A DNA stretch of 64,000 nucleotides from QZKY01 sp963666295 (lineage in GTDB: Bacteria; Pseudomonadota; Gammaproteobacteria; Burkholderiales; Burkholderiaceae_D). Positions 8,597 to 16,490 of the stretch are shown piece after piece. Position 1 is the first letter of the stretch, and each line of letters starts with the position of its first letter. The notes beneath the pieces are model-generated. The model had not been told where the DNA came from, made no database searches, and saw nothing but the letters and a program-made list of their open reading frames with translations. The translations under genes were made by a program, and so were the position numbers. The DNA lies in NCBI GenBank assembly GCA_963666295.1, contig OY762707.1, forward strand, positions 186,001-250,000. The letters are read 5' to 3'.

Positions 8597-9142
8597 TCAA
8601 GCCATCGCCAATGCATCTTCTTTGGCTTTCTTTGTCTTTCCTGCACGAGAAGGCACTTGACAGAGGCCACAAATATAGTTGTCAGATAAATCAAAAGTGT
8701 TTACAACATAGTGACCACCACATTTTTTACATGGCGCCAGCTTCAACATTTTGCTTTCGAAGAAACGCACTAAAGTCCAGGCTCTGGTAAGCGAAAGCAC
8801 GGACTCCTCATCTCTTGCTGTTTGCACTTGCTCCAGGTAAAGCTCATAGGCTTTAAGGATTGCATCAATCCCCGTGATCCCTGCATGTTTGAGCAGAAAA
8901 TGATAAATGTTTACGAATATTGACGAATGAATATTGGGCTGCCAGGTAAGAAACCAGTCTGCCGAATATGGAAGCATGCCTTTTGGTGGGGAAACGCCCT
9001 TAAGCTCCTTATACAATTTCAACAGCCTTTCTCTCGACAGCGATGTCTCCGTTTCAAGAATCTGAAGGCGTGCGCCCAAATGAATAAGCTGCATCGCAAG
9101 CTGAATATCCCTGGCTTCATTAACGACGCTTTTCTTGACCAT
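8597..9142 (-). CDS. flhC: Flagellar master regulator subunit FlhC
   Basis: DNA-binding partner of FlhD in the FlhD4C2 activator that switches on flagellar class II genes. The 181 residues match the family over their whole length. The four zinc cysteines are present as C138-x2-C141 and C158-x2-C161 (PCKKCGG and YICGLCQVPSRAG). The ATG at 9142 has a GGGAGG ribosome site. It lies 44 bases after flhD. Confidence 0.97.
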   Translation of the reverse strand: MVKKSVVNEARDIQLAMQLIHLGARLQILETETSLSRERLLKLYKELKGVSPPKGMLPYSADWFLTWQPNIHSSIFVNIYHFLLKHAGITGIDAILKAYELYLEQVQTARDEESVLSLTRAWTLVRFFESKMLKLAPCKKCGGHYVVNTFDLSDNYICGLCQVPSRAGKTKKAKEDALAMA

Positions 9143-9186
9143 GATGACCTCCCAAAATGAGCCTTATGCGGTTTGCGCAGATTTGA

Positions 9187-9504
9187 TCAGGTAATATCTT
9201 CAACAGGATGTCCTGCCATCAGAATAGCTGCGTGTGACTGAGTCAACGAGCGCTCTTTACTGTAATTGGTCAGCATCCCAAGAATGGTCGTGTCGTCAAA
9301 ACGAAAGCGCGCCAACATCATGTTGGAGCTTGCAAGTTTCAAAAGTTGCGGATTGCTCAAGCTAGCGATCAGATCAGCAATTCCCTGACTGATTCCAAGG
9401 CGGAATATTGCGCTCGCCTTGTCGGAACGAATCATTTGCTGAGCCAACATCAGGTAGCTCAGATTTGCGTCGCGAATTTCGCCCAACATTTCATTCGTAT
9501 TCAT
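9187..9504 (-). CDS. flhD: Flagellar master regulator subunit FlhD
   Basis: Small helical subunit of the FlhD4C2 transcription activator. The 105 residues show the family pattern with an N-terminal helix (NLSYLMLAQQMIRSDKA) and the conserved FRLGIS segment. The start has a strong AAGGAG ribosome site. It heads the minus-strand motility transcript. The long upstream gap contains three FliA-type promoter sequences and a palindrome, so its transcription is probably controlled by several inputs. Confidence 0.96.
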   Translation of the reverse strand: MNTNEMLGEIRDANLSYLMLAQQMIRSDKASAIFRLGISQGIADLIASLSNPQLLKLASSNMMLARFRFDDTTILGMLTNYSKERSLTQSHAAILMAGHPVEDIT

Positions 9505-9643
9505 GGCCTTCTCCTTACTCCCAAGAGCAACTATTCATTCATTTCGAGTACGTTTTATGTACGCTTTGAAACATTCTGAGTGTTTCCATAAAGCAATGAA
9601 ATAGGCCATGCACTGAATTTTTTGTAGGCACAACTGCAAACGG

Positions 9644-9666
9644 CTTGTAGGTTTTTGTCCTACAAG
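9644..9666. promoter_or_regulatory. Palindrome in the flhD upstream region
   Basis: A perfect 8-base inverted repeat, CTTGTAGG-N7-CCTACAAG, lies about 140 bases before the flhD start. A further TTGTAGG copy is at 9622-9628. No T-run follows on either strand, so it is not a terminator. The layout suits an operator for a dimeric regulator, or a hairpin in the flhD leader. Confidence 0.5.
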
Positions 9667-9839
9667 CACGCAAAATCACCCACCCATCAAACTAATATGA
9701 ACAGGGCAGGATGTAAATAATCTTTATTTTTCAAACACTTAACAAATGCTGCGCCGCCTACTCTCACTTATCACGCACAGTCCATTTGCCACTTTTTCTA
9801 ATTTTTTAAACTTAACCTTTCAATGTCTTCTTTTGATTT

Positions 9840-9859
9840 AGCGCAATCAATTTTGCGCT
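9840..9859. repeat. Inverted repeat at the 5' end of the predicted flhD transcript
   Basis: AGCGCAA-N6-TTGCGCT forms a perfect 7-base-pair stem. It begins ten bases past the -10 box of the nearest FliA-type promoter, so a transcript from that promoter would start with this hairpin. A 5' hairpin can protect RNA from decay, but that role here is a guess. Confidence 0.4.
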
Positions 9860-9868
9860 CTCAAGTCC

Positions 9869-9895
9869 TTTACGGCACGATAAAGGGAAACTTTA
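9869..9895 (-). promoter_or_regulatory. FliA-type promoter 1 upstream of flhDC
   Basis: On the minus strand the sequence is TAAAGTTT-N11-GCCGTAAA, identical in both boxes to the cheW promoter at 2066-2092. It points at flhD, about 365 bases away. Confidence 0.75.
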
Positions 9896-9926
9896 GCCCT
9901 GAAATTAAAAAATTTATTTTTCTTCT

Positions 9927-9953
9927 GTAACGGCTGACAGAACAGGAACTTTA
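9927..9953 (-). promoter_or_regulatory. FliA-type promoter 2 upstream of flhDC
   Basis: On the minus strand the sequence is TAAAGTTC-N11-GCCGTTAC. It has the same spacing and orientation as promoter 1, with one change in the -35 box and weaker agreement at the end of the -10 box. Confidence 0.6.
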
Positions 9954-9993
9954 GGTTCTTCGCTTAAAAAATATACTTGTCGCAACGAGTGTG

Positions 9994-10020
9994 TTTACGA
10001 CAAGCGTTCCAGAAACTTTA
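9994..10020 (-). promoter_or_regulatory. FliA-type promoter 3 upstream of flhDC
   Basis: On the minus strand the sequence is TAAAGTTT-N11-GTCGTAAA. The -35 box and spacing are perfect; one base of the GCCG core is changed. It is the farthest from flhD. Confidence 0.6.
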
Positions 10021-10204
10021 GGCCTCAAACACAAAAAAAATTAAATGTTATTCAGCCACCCTTTCCGCAAGAATTTGATAGTCAGTTTCACGTAGCATGT
10101 GTCAGTTTTTCGCGTACCCAAGTAAAATGACAGCCTGGTTCATTGTATTTTGGTGAGCACAATATCCAATTGACGTCAAACCCATTAAGCATGGCACTCT
10201 AAAC

Positions 10205-11737
10205 ATGAGCACAATCAAGCAAGACGACCTGATCGAATCCATAGCCGCAGCCCTTCAATACATCAGCTATTACCACCCTGCTGACTTTATCCAGCATTTG
10301 GCACGCGCATATGTGGCTGAGCAAAGCCCTGCTGCTAAAGATGCCATAGCGCAGATACTGACCAATTCACGCATGTGTGCGGAAGGTAAGCGCCCCATTT
10401 GCCAGGACACAGGCATCGTCAACGTTTTCTTGAAAATTGGCATGAACGTGAAATGGGAAGGATTTACCGGCTCACTGGACGATGCCATTAATGAGGGTGT
10501 GCGTCGCGCCTATAACCTGCCAGAAAATAAATTACGCGCCTCCGTCGTAGACGACCCGCAATTTGAAAGAAAAAATACGCGCGACAATACACCAGCCGTA
10601 ATTTTTACGGAAATTGTGCCGGGCAACACGGTTGATGTACAAGTCGGTGCCAAAGGCGGCGGATCCGAAAACAAGGCCAAGCTGATTATGTTGAACCCAT
10701 CTGATTCCGTTGAAGATTGCGTACTGGAAGCGGTTGCCGGAATGGGTGCAGGCTGGTGTCCACCGGGCATTCTTGGAATTGGCATTGGTGGCACAGCTGA
10801 AAAAGCCATGGTGATGGCCAAGGAGTCGCTGAACGAAAATCTGGACATGTATGAGCTTAAACAGCGCGGACCAAAAAACCGGACTGAGGCCATGCGTCTT
10901 GATCTCTATGATCGAATTAATGCTCTCGGCATTGGCGCACAAGGGCTCGGAGGCCTCTCAACGGTTCTGGACGTCAAAATCAAAATGTATCCAACCCATG
11001 CTGCCACCAAGCCCGTAGCCATCATCCCGAACTGCGCCGGCACACGCCATGCCCATTTTGTACTCGATGGGTCTGGGCCTGCCTACATAGATCCGCCATC
11101 ATTGTCTGACTGGCCAGATGTCAGTTGGCAGCCGGACACGGAAAAATCTACGCGCGTCAATCTGGACACATTAACCAAAGAAGAAGTCGCCGCTTGGAAG
11201 CCTGGACAAACGCTTTTGCTAAACGGAAAAATTCTGACGGGACGCGATGCCGCACACAAACGCATCCAGAACATGCTGGCCAATGGAGAAAAACTGCCTG
11301 TTGATTTCACCAACCGCATGATTTACTACGTTGGCCCGGTTGATCCGGTAAGAGATGAAGCCGTTGGTCCGGCAGGACCAACTACAGCAACGCGCATGGA
11401 TAAATTTACCGACATGATGCTGGATAAAGTCGGACTGATTGCGATGATTGGCAAAGGTGAACGCGGCCAGGAAACAATAGAATCAATCAAAAAACACCAG
11501 TCAGCCTATTTGATGGCTGTCGGTGGCGCAGCTTATCTGGTTTCCAAAGCAATCAAATCAGCCAAAGTTGTCGGGTTTGCAGATCTCGGTATGGAAGCGA
11601 TTTATGAGTTCGAAGTCGAAGACATGCCAGTAACGGTTGCGGTCGATTCACAAGGCACCTCCGTTCACAATACCGGCCCTCAGGAATGGCAAGCCATAAT
11701 CGCCAATCTGTGTAGCGGACAGCCCGCTGCCAAATGA
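10205..11737 (+). CDS. fumA: Fumarate hydratase, class I (iron-sulfur)
   Basis: Cytoplasmic enzyme that interconverts fumarate and malate in the citric acid cycle using an oxygen-sensitive 4Fe-4S cluster. The single 510-residue chain joins the alpha and beta parts of the family. Likely cluster ligands are C66 (ICQDTG), C185 (GWCPPG) and C277 (PNCAGT); their spacing agrees with structurally known class I fumarases. The substrate loop VGPAGPTTATRMD is present near residues 391-403. The ribosome site at 10205 is weak. murI begins 13 bases downstream. The symbol is by family resemblance and could be another class I paralogue name. Confidence 0.93.
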   Translation: MSTIKQDDLIESIAAALQYISYYHPADFIQHLARAYVAEQSPAAKDAIAQILTNSRMCAEGKRPICQDTGIVNVFLKIGMNVKWEGFTGSLDDAINEGVRRAYNLPENKLRASVVDDPQFERKNTRDNTPAVIFTEIVPGNTVDVQVGAKGGGSENKAKLIMLNPSDSVEDCVLEAVAGMGAGWCPPGILGIGIGGTAEKAMVMAKESLNENLDMYELKQRGPKNRTEAMRLDLYDRINALGIGAQGLGGLSTVLDVKIKMYPTHAATKPVAIIPNCAGTRHAHFVLDGSGPAYIDPPSLSDWPDVSWQPDTEKSTRVNLDTLTKEEVAAWKPGQTLLLNGKILTGRDAAHKRIQNMLANGEKLPVDFTNRMIYYVGPVDPVRDEAVGPAGPTTATRMDKFTDMMLDKVGLIAMIGKGERGQETIESIKKHQSAYLMAVGGAAYLVSKAIKSAKVVGFADLGMEAIYEFEVEDMPVTVAVDSQGTSVHNTGPQEWQAIIANLCSGQPAAK

Positions 11738-11750
11738 AAATGCAAGCAGT

Positions 11751-12584
11751 ATGCACAGTCACTCAAAACCGATTGGCATTTTTGACTCCGGCATAGGCGG
11801 TCTGTCCGTATTGCGGCATATTCAGCGATACTTACCTGGTGAAGACTTGCTGTATTTTGCTGACTCCGGTTTTTTGCCCTATGGAGAAAAGCAGCGTGAT
11901 TTCGTGGCGGAGCGCACGCTAAACGCAGCACGCTTCCTGATCGAAAAAAATTGCAAGGCACTTGTTATTGCGTGCAATACGGCAACCGCGGCGGCCATAC
12001 ATTTATTACGCATCCAATACCCCGAAACGCCCATCATTGGCGTTGAACCTGGCCTGAAGCCTGCGGCAGCAATTACCAAAAGCAAACAAGTTGGCGTTCT
12101 GGCAACAGAAAGCACGTTAAAAAGCGAAAAGTTTCGACTACTTCGCGACCAGCTTGCTCTTGCAACAGGTGTACGTTTTATTGAGCAAGCCTGTGCCGGA
12201 TTAGCTGAGCACATTGAAATTGGCCAGATCGATTCCGGAAACACCAATTTATTGCTAATGCGCTATATTGCCCCGCTTATAGAGCAGAATGTCGACACCA
12301 TTGTACTCGGCTGTACGCACTACCCCTTTTTAAGCGAACAGATCAGCAATGCAGCACTTGAATCTGGCGCATCGGAGCCCATCCGGATTATCGATACCGG
12401 TGAGCCAGTTGCCATTCATCTCAAGCGGAAACTAGATGTGGCAGGATCAGGCGCGCTTAATGCGCAAGCCAAAAATAGGCCTGACTTGCTCGCCGCATTC
12501 ACAACTGGCCGGACTGAGCTTCTTTCCGAAACATTCCATAAATTTCTGGGCCTTCAACCACCCGTCAACCAAATTACTATTTAA
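11751..12584 (+). CDS. murI: Glutamate racemase
   Basis: Makes D-glutamate for peptidoglycan. The 277 residues contain the N-terminal FDSGIGGLSVL motif and the two catalytic cysteines, C75 (ACNTAT) and C188 (GCTHYPF). D12 and the EH segment near 153-154 are also as in the family. It begins 13 bases after the fumarase stop, so the two are probably co-transcribed. The ribosome site (AAGCAG) is weak. Confidence 0.96.
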   Translation: MHSHSKPIGIFDSGIGGLSVLRHIQRYLPGEDLLYFADSGFLPYGEKQRDFVAERTLNAARFLIEKNCKALVIACNTATAAAIHLLRIQYPETPIIGVEPGLKPAAAITKSKQVGVLATESTLKSEKFRLLRDQLALATGVRFIEQACAGLAEHIEIGQIDSGNTNLLLMRYIAPLIEQNVDTIVLGCTHYPFLSEQISNAALESGASEPIRIIDTGEPVAIHLKRKLDVAGSGALNAQAKNRPDLLAAFTTGRTELLSETFHKFLGLQPPVNQITI

Positions 12585-12689
12585 GCACTTGCTTCTATCG
12601 CTGCTTTCAGGAATATACACAACTCATCATGCGGTTCTGTACCCAATCGCGTATAGTTAGTAGCTCAACAACCAATTACGGAGCGAACC

Positions 12690-12998
12690 ATGGTTTTACT
12701 CGAATTTGCAATTTCGCCAGTTGGAAAAGGGGAAGAATTGGTGGATTATGTTTCACGCTGCTTGGACATCATTGACCAAAGCGGCCTCACCTACCAGCTA
12801 ACTCCAATGAGTACCATTCTCGAAGGCGAGTGGGATCAGGTCATGGGTGTCGTTTCTGCCTGCTATCGCGAGCTTGAAAAGGATTGCAATCGTATTTCTT
12901 CCAACATCAAGATCGATTATCGAGCAGGAAGTGAGAGTCGCATAAAAAGCAAGGTGGAAATGGTTGAAGAAAAAATTGGTCGCAAGCTGTCAACTTAA
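12690..12998 (+). CDS. MTH1187-family thiamine-binding protein
   Basis: Small ferredoxin-fold protein of 102 residues of the DUF77/MTH1187 group. Members form tetramers and some bind thiamine. The N-terminus VLLEFAISPVGKGE and the central LTPMSTILEGEWDQVM segment are typical. A GGAG-like ribosome site (CGGAGCGAACC) precedes the start. No thiamine genes are nearby, so the physiological role is open. Confidence 0.85.
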   Translation: MVLLEFAISPVGKGEELVDYVSRCLDIIDQSGLTYQLTPMSTILEGEWDQVMGVVSACYRELEKDCNRISSNIKIDYRAGSESRIKSKVEMVEEKIGRKLST

Positions 12999-13042
12999 GC
13001 AGCAGGACAAGGGTCCTTTGACCATTTTATCGGCCAGCGTCG

Positions 13043-13264
13043 TCAGACCAGAAGATATCCTAATAACGCAACGAGCAAGAACAAAAAGATGCTTACGGCA
13101 ATCACGGATGACGTACTAACTTTGACCTGACTGGGAATAGCACCCTTTCCGGAATCAAATAAATCATCGTATGCTTTGTCAAACTCGCATTCAGTTTTAT
13201 CTGATGCTGCTTTTTCCTGCTTATCGGAAACATACTTGATATCCGACTTTTTCTTTTCCACCAT
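13043..13264 (-). CDS. Small tail-anchored membrane protein, unknown
   Basis: A 73-residue protein with a charged Lys/Asp/Glu-rich first half and one C-terminal hydrophobic helix (SVIAVSIFLFLLVALLGYLLV) that ends at the last residue. This layout is typical of a C-tail-anchored inner-membrane protein. I do not recognise a family. It lies downstream of ftsH in the same orientation but beyond a terminator, so it probably has its own promoter. The ribosome site is poor. Confidence 0.55.
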   Translation of the reverse strand: MVEKKKSDIKYVSDKQEKAASDKTECEFDKAYDDLFDSGKGAIPSQVKVSTSSVIAVSIFLFLLVALLGYLLV

Positions 13265-13428
13265 AAAAGCGCTCTAAACCACTGAGTTTTTACCACAGCA
13301 ACCAACACTTATGTTGCGCTTATTGCAACTAATCGTAAACATACAACGCCACACTGTCAATCTGGCAAGGCAATATTTGCTCATATACAACACAACTTCA
13401 ACGCTGATTTACCACAAAAAAAACAGCA

Positions 13429-13460
13429 AAAAAAAGCCATGTCTAATCCATTGCTTTTTT
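13429..13460 (-). terminator. Intrinsic terminator downstream of ftsH
   Basis: On the minus strand AAAAAGCAATG and CATGGCTTTTT pair with one mismatch around a 7-base loop and end in a T-run. It lies 30 bases after the ftsH stop. Confidence 0.7.
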
Positions 13461-13489
13461 GAATAGCACTTGCTTAAGTTGATTTATTT

Positions 13490-15310
13490 TTAACCATTGA
13501 ATATCTCCAGAACTTCGCTCTCGCCCAAAGTTTCCTTTTCCAGCAGCAATCTGGCGCCTTTCTCGAGTATCACCCTTTTTTCAATCAGAATGTCATACGC
13601 CACCTTGTAGGCCGCATCAACAATCTCTCGGATTGCATTATCGATAGCCAATGCTGTTTCATCTGAATAGGTTCGGTAATCCGGCTGGAATAGTGCTTGT
13701 TGCCCCAGAAAGTTGGCGTCCTCATGTTCATAAGCCAATTGCCCCAAACCCTTGCTCATTCCATAACGCGTCACCATACTGCGTGCAATCTCGGAAACCT
13801 TGGCCAGATCATCAGCAGCACCTGTTGTCACTCGATTAAAGATTAATTGCTCGGCGGCTCGGCCTGCCAGAAGCACCGCCATTTTCCGCTCTAGTTCTTC
13901 CTGCGTCATCAGATAGCGATCTTCGGTCGGGCGTGAAATGGTATAGCCAAGCGACCCGATGCCCCGCGGAATGATCGACACCTTATGCACCGCCTCGCTA
14001 CCCGGCAAGCTCATCGAAACCAGCGCATGCCCCATTTCGTGGTAGGCCACCACCTCGCGCTCTTGCGGATTAATCAAACGATTTTTCTTTTCCAGTCCGG
14101 CAATGATCCGCTCTACCGCACCTGTAAAATCATCCAGCGTGACGGCGTTATGATTGCTTCTGGTAGCCAGCAGCGCTGCCTCATTTACCAAATTTGCCAA
14201 GTCGGCACCGGAAAAACCTGGCGTTAAGGCGGCAATTTTTTCCCTGTCCGCATCCTCTGCCAAACATATTTTTTTCAGGTGAACGTTCAGTATCTGTACG
14301 CGCCCAGCTTTGTCTGGTCTATCAACCAAAATCTGCCGATCAAACCGGCCAGCGCGCAAAAGTGCAGGATCAAGAATTTCGGGGCGGTTGGTCGCTGCCA
14401 GCAAGACAAGGCCTGACTCCGTATCAAACCCGTCCAGTTCTGCCAGCAACTGATTCAGCGTTTGCTCTTTCTCATCGTGCCCACCCAAACCGAAACTGCC
14501 TCGGGCTTTGCCAAGTGCATCCACCTCGTCAATAAAAATAATTGCTGGAGCCTGATTCCTTGCCTGTTCAAACAAATCACGCACACGCGCGGCACCAACG
14601 CCGACAAACATCTCGACAAACTCCGAACCGTTTATGGAAAAAAATGGAACGCTGGCCTCGCCCGCCACTGCCTTTGCAAGCAAAGTCTTCCCCGTTCCAG
14701 GCGGCCCAACGAGCAAGATACCGTGCGGCACTCGAGCCCCCAAACGGCCATAGGTGCCAGGATTCTTCAGAAAACCAACCACCTCCTGCAGTTCCTCTTT
14801 GGCCTCATCCACGCCGGCCACATCATCAAAAGTCACACCAATATCTTTTTCGACATAGACCTTAGCATTACTCTTTCCGACAGACATAAAACCGCCACCA
14901 AGCCCGCCACCACGCTCAGCGAGCCTTCGCAGGAGAAACATCCAGATCGCAAAAAACACGATGGCCGGAATGATCCAGCCGAGGATGTCACGCAAAAAGG
15001 TACTTTCAATGACTCGTGTAAACTTGACATGATGCTTTGACAGCTTGTCGGCCAATTCATTATCAAGACGAACTGTCGTGAACTGCCGCTTGCCTTCTGC
15101 GGTTGGTTTTTTCAACACGCCCCGAATCTGATCGCCAACAACGGCGACTTCCTCTACATTACCGCGCTCTAGATGCTGAAGAAAAACACTGTAAGGCAAA
15201 GGTTCACTTGAACGCCAATCCTGGTACATCGACCTGAAAAGCAATATACCCACGATCGCCATCACGGCATACCACACTATCCATTCCTGCTTACGACTTT
15301 TGTTTTCCAC
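13490..15310 (-). CDS. ftsH: ATP-dependent zinc metalloprotease FtsH (second-type paralogue)
   Basis: Membrane-bound AAA protease that degrades misfolded and regulatory proteins. The start is taken as GTG 15310 because a strong GAGGAGG ribosome site lies six bases upstream; the protein then has 606 residues. Two transmembrane helices (about 11-27 and 109-127) flank a small periplasmic domain. Walker A is GPPGTGKT at 202-209 and Walker B is IIFIDEVDALG. The second region of homology is followed by the zinc site H424-E-M-G-H428; most FtsH proteins read HEAGH. It has no rrmJ or folP neighbour, unlike the usual housekeeping copy, so it is likely a second FtsH. Confidence 0.93.
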   Translation of the reverse strand: MENKSRKQEWIVWYAVMAIVGILLFRSMYQDWRSSEPLPYSVFLQHLERGNVEEVAVVGDQIRGVLKKPTAEGKRQFTTVRLDNELADKLSKHHVKFTRVIESTFLRDILGWIIPAIVFFAIWMFLLRRLAERGGGLGGGFMSVGKSNAKVYVEKDIGVTFDDVAGVDEAKEELQEVVGFLKNPGTYGRLGARVPHGILLVGPPGTGKTLLAKAVAGEASVPFFSINGSEFVEMFVGVGAARVRDLFEQARNQAPAIIFIDEVDALGKARGSFGLGGHDEKEQTLNQLLAELDGFDTESGLVLLAATNRPEILDPALLRAGRFDRQILVDRPDKAGRVQILNVHLKKICLAEDADREKIAALTPGFSGADLANLVNEAALLATRSNHNAVTLDDFTGAVERIIAGLEKKNRLINPQEREVVAYHEMGHALVSMSLPGSEAVHKVSIIPRGIGSLGYTISRPTEDRYLMTQEELERKMAVLLAGRAAEQLIFNRVTTGAADDLAKVSEIARSMVTRYGMSKGLGQLAYEHEDANFLGQQALFQPDYRTYSDETALAIDNAIREIVDAAYKVAYDILIEKRVILEKGARLLLEKETLGESEVLEIFNG

Positions 15311-15417
15311 GTCTTCCTCCTCGCAAAGAAACAGATTGCTTGCTATGCAGAAATGAGATGCGCACAAAAAGTGAAGCTATTTACCCCAATGTCAGGCCTT
15401 AAATCCTGTTTACAGGT

Positions 15418-16449
15418 TTAGTGCTGTCTCTCAAGTTTACCCAACGCTTCAAGAAGCAAGTCTGGATCATCTGGTGCCAACTTTTCCGGTGTTGATAAAA
15501 GCTGCCGATAAGCTCGTGCACCCGGCACGCCTACAGCCAGGCCGATCATATGGCGCGACATGCTGTTAAGCCGCAACCTGCCGCCGGAATTCCTGCCAAA
15601 CAAATCAAGCTGATGCTGCAGATAAGGCACCATTTCCTCAATGATTTGCCGACGCGTCTTAGGCTCCGATTCTTCACCGAAGTATCGCGCATCAAACGCC
15701 GCCATCAAATACGGATTTTGATAGGCTTCACGTCCAATCATCACGCCATCGACCCGCTCAAGATGCTGATCAATCTCTTCCAGAGTCGAAATGCCGCCAT
15801 TCAAAATAATTTCCAGATCAGGAAAATCTTTCTTTAACTGATACGCCACTTCGTATTTCAGCGGAGGAACGTGTCGATTATCCTTTGGGCTCAACCCCAT
15901 GTTCAAAATGGCTTTACGCGCATGAACAATGAATGTTTTGCATCCGGCCTCTGCAACTGTTCCAACAAAGTCACGCACAAAGTCATAACTTTCTTCATCA
16001 TCCAGACCAATGCGATGTTTAACCGTAACGTCTACAGAAACGGCATCCCGCATTGCCTTGACACAGTCCGCCACCAAGTTGGACTCCCCCATCAAGCAAG
16101 CGCCGAAGGCCCCTTTTTGCACTCGCGCAGAAGGGCAACCGCAATTCAGGTTAATTTCGTCGTACCCCCATTGCTCACCCAGTTTCGCGCCATACGCCAA
16201 ATCAGTCGGATCGCTTCCACCCAGTTGCAGTGCGACCGGATGCTCCTCATCATTGAAATTCAAATGCCGCTCAACGTCGCCATGTCGCAACGCTCCCGTC
16301 GTGATCATCTCGGTGTACAACCAGGTGTGACGAGTAATCAGGCGGTGAAACATGCGGCAGTGCCGATCTGTCCAATCCAGCATGGGCGCTACGCTAACCC
16401 GACGTCCTCTATGGCCTTCTGATTTTTTAATACTTTTCTCTGGTTCCAT
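15418..16449 (-). CDS. dusA: tRNA-dihydrouridine synthase DusA
   Basis: FMN enzyme that reduces uridines at positions 20/20a of tRNA. It has the TIM-barrel opening SVAPMLDWTDRH, the catalytic cysteine in NLNCGCPS, the basic KHRIG strand and the FMN phosphate site LNGGI. The DusA-specific HARKAILNMGLSPK segment is also present. I chose ATG 16449 (GGA seven bases upstream) because a conserved basic run before SVAPML then lies close to the N-terminus; 16464 is the alternative. It is followed 50 bases upstream by the ftsH region, with no obvious operon partner. Confidence 0.94.
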   Translation of the reverse strand: MEPEKSIKKSEGHRGRRVSVAPMLDWTDRHCRMFHRLITRHTWLYTEMITTGALRHGDVERHLNFNDEEHPVALQLGGSDPTDLAYGAKLGEQWGYDEINLNCGCPSARVQKGAFGACLMGESNLVADCVKAMRDAVSVDVTVKHRIGLDDEESYDFVRDFVGTVAEAGCKTFIVHARKAILNMGLSPKDNRHVPPLKYEVAYQLKKDFPDLEIILNGGISTLEEIDQHLERVDGVMIGREAYQNPYLMAAFDARYFGEESEPKTRRQIIEEMVPYLQHQLDLFGRNSGGRLRLNSMSRHMIGLAVGVPGARAYRQLLSTPEKLAPDDPDLLLEALGKLERQH

Positions 16450-16490
16450 TAAATTCCAACACATTTCAAAACAACGACATGGAAACTGCG

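Larger units (their letters stand above)
9505..10204. other. Long flhD-fumarase intergenic regulatory region
   Basis: Seven hundred A/T-rich bases between the divergent flhD and fumarase genes. I see no convincing coding frame on either strand. It holds three FliA-type promoters directed at flhD (9869-9895, 9927-9953, 9994-10020), a hairpin just downstream of the nearest one (9840-9859) and a palindrome closer to flhD (9644-9666). The fumarase promoter must lie in the last ~150 bases but I could not identify it firmly. Confidence 0.7.

Noticed and set aside
12999..13030. AGGAC-N4-GTCCT hairpin after the thiamine-binding protein gene
   Set aside because: The stem is only five base pairs and the following bases are not a T-run, so it is too weak to call a terminator.
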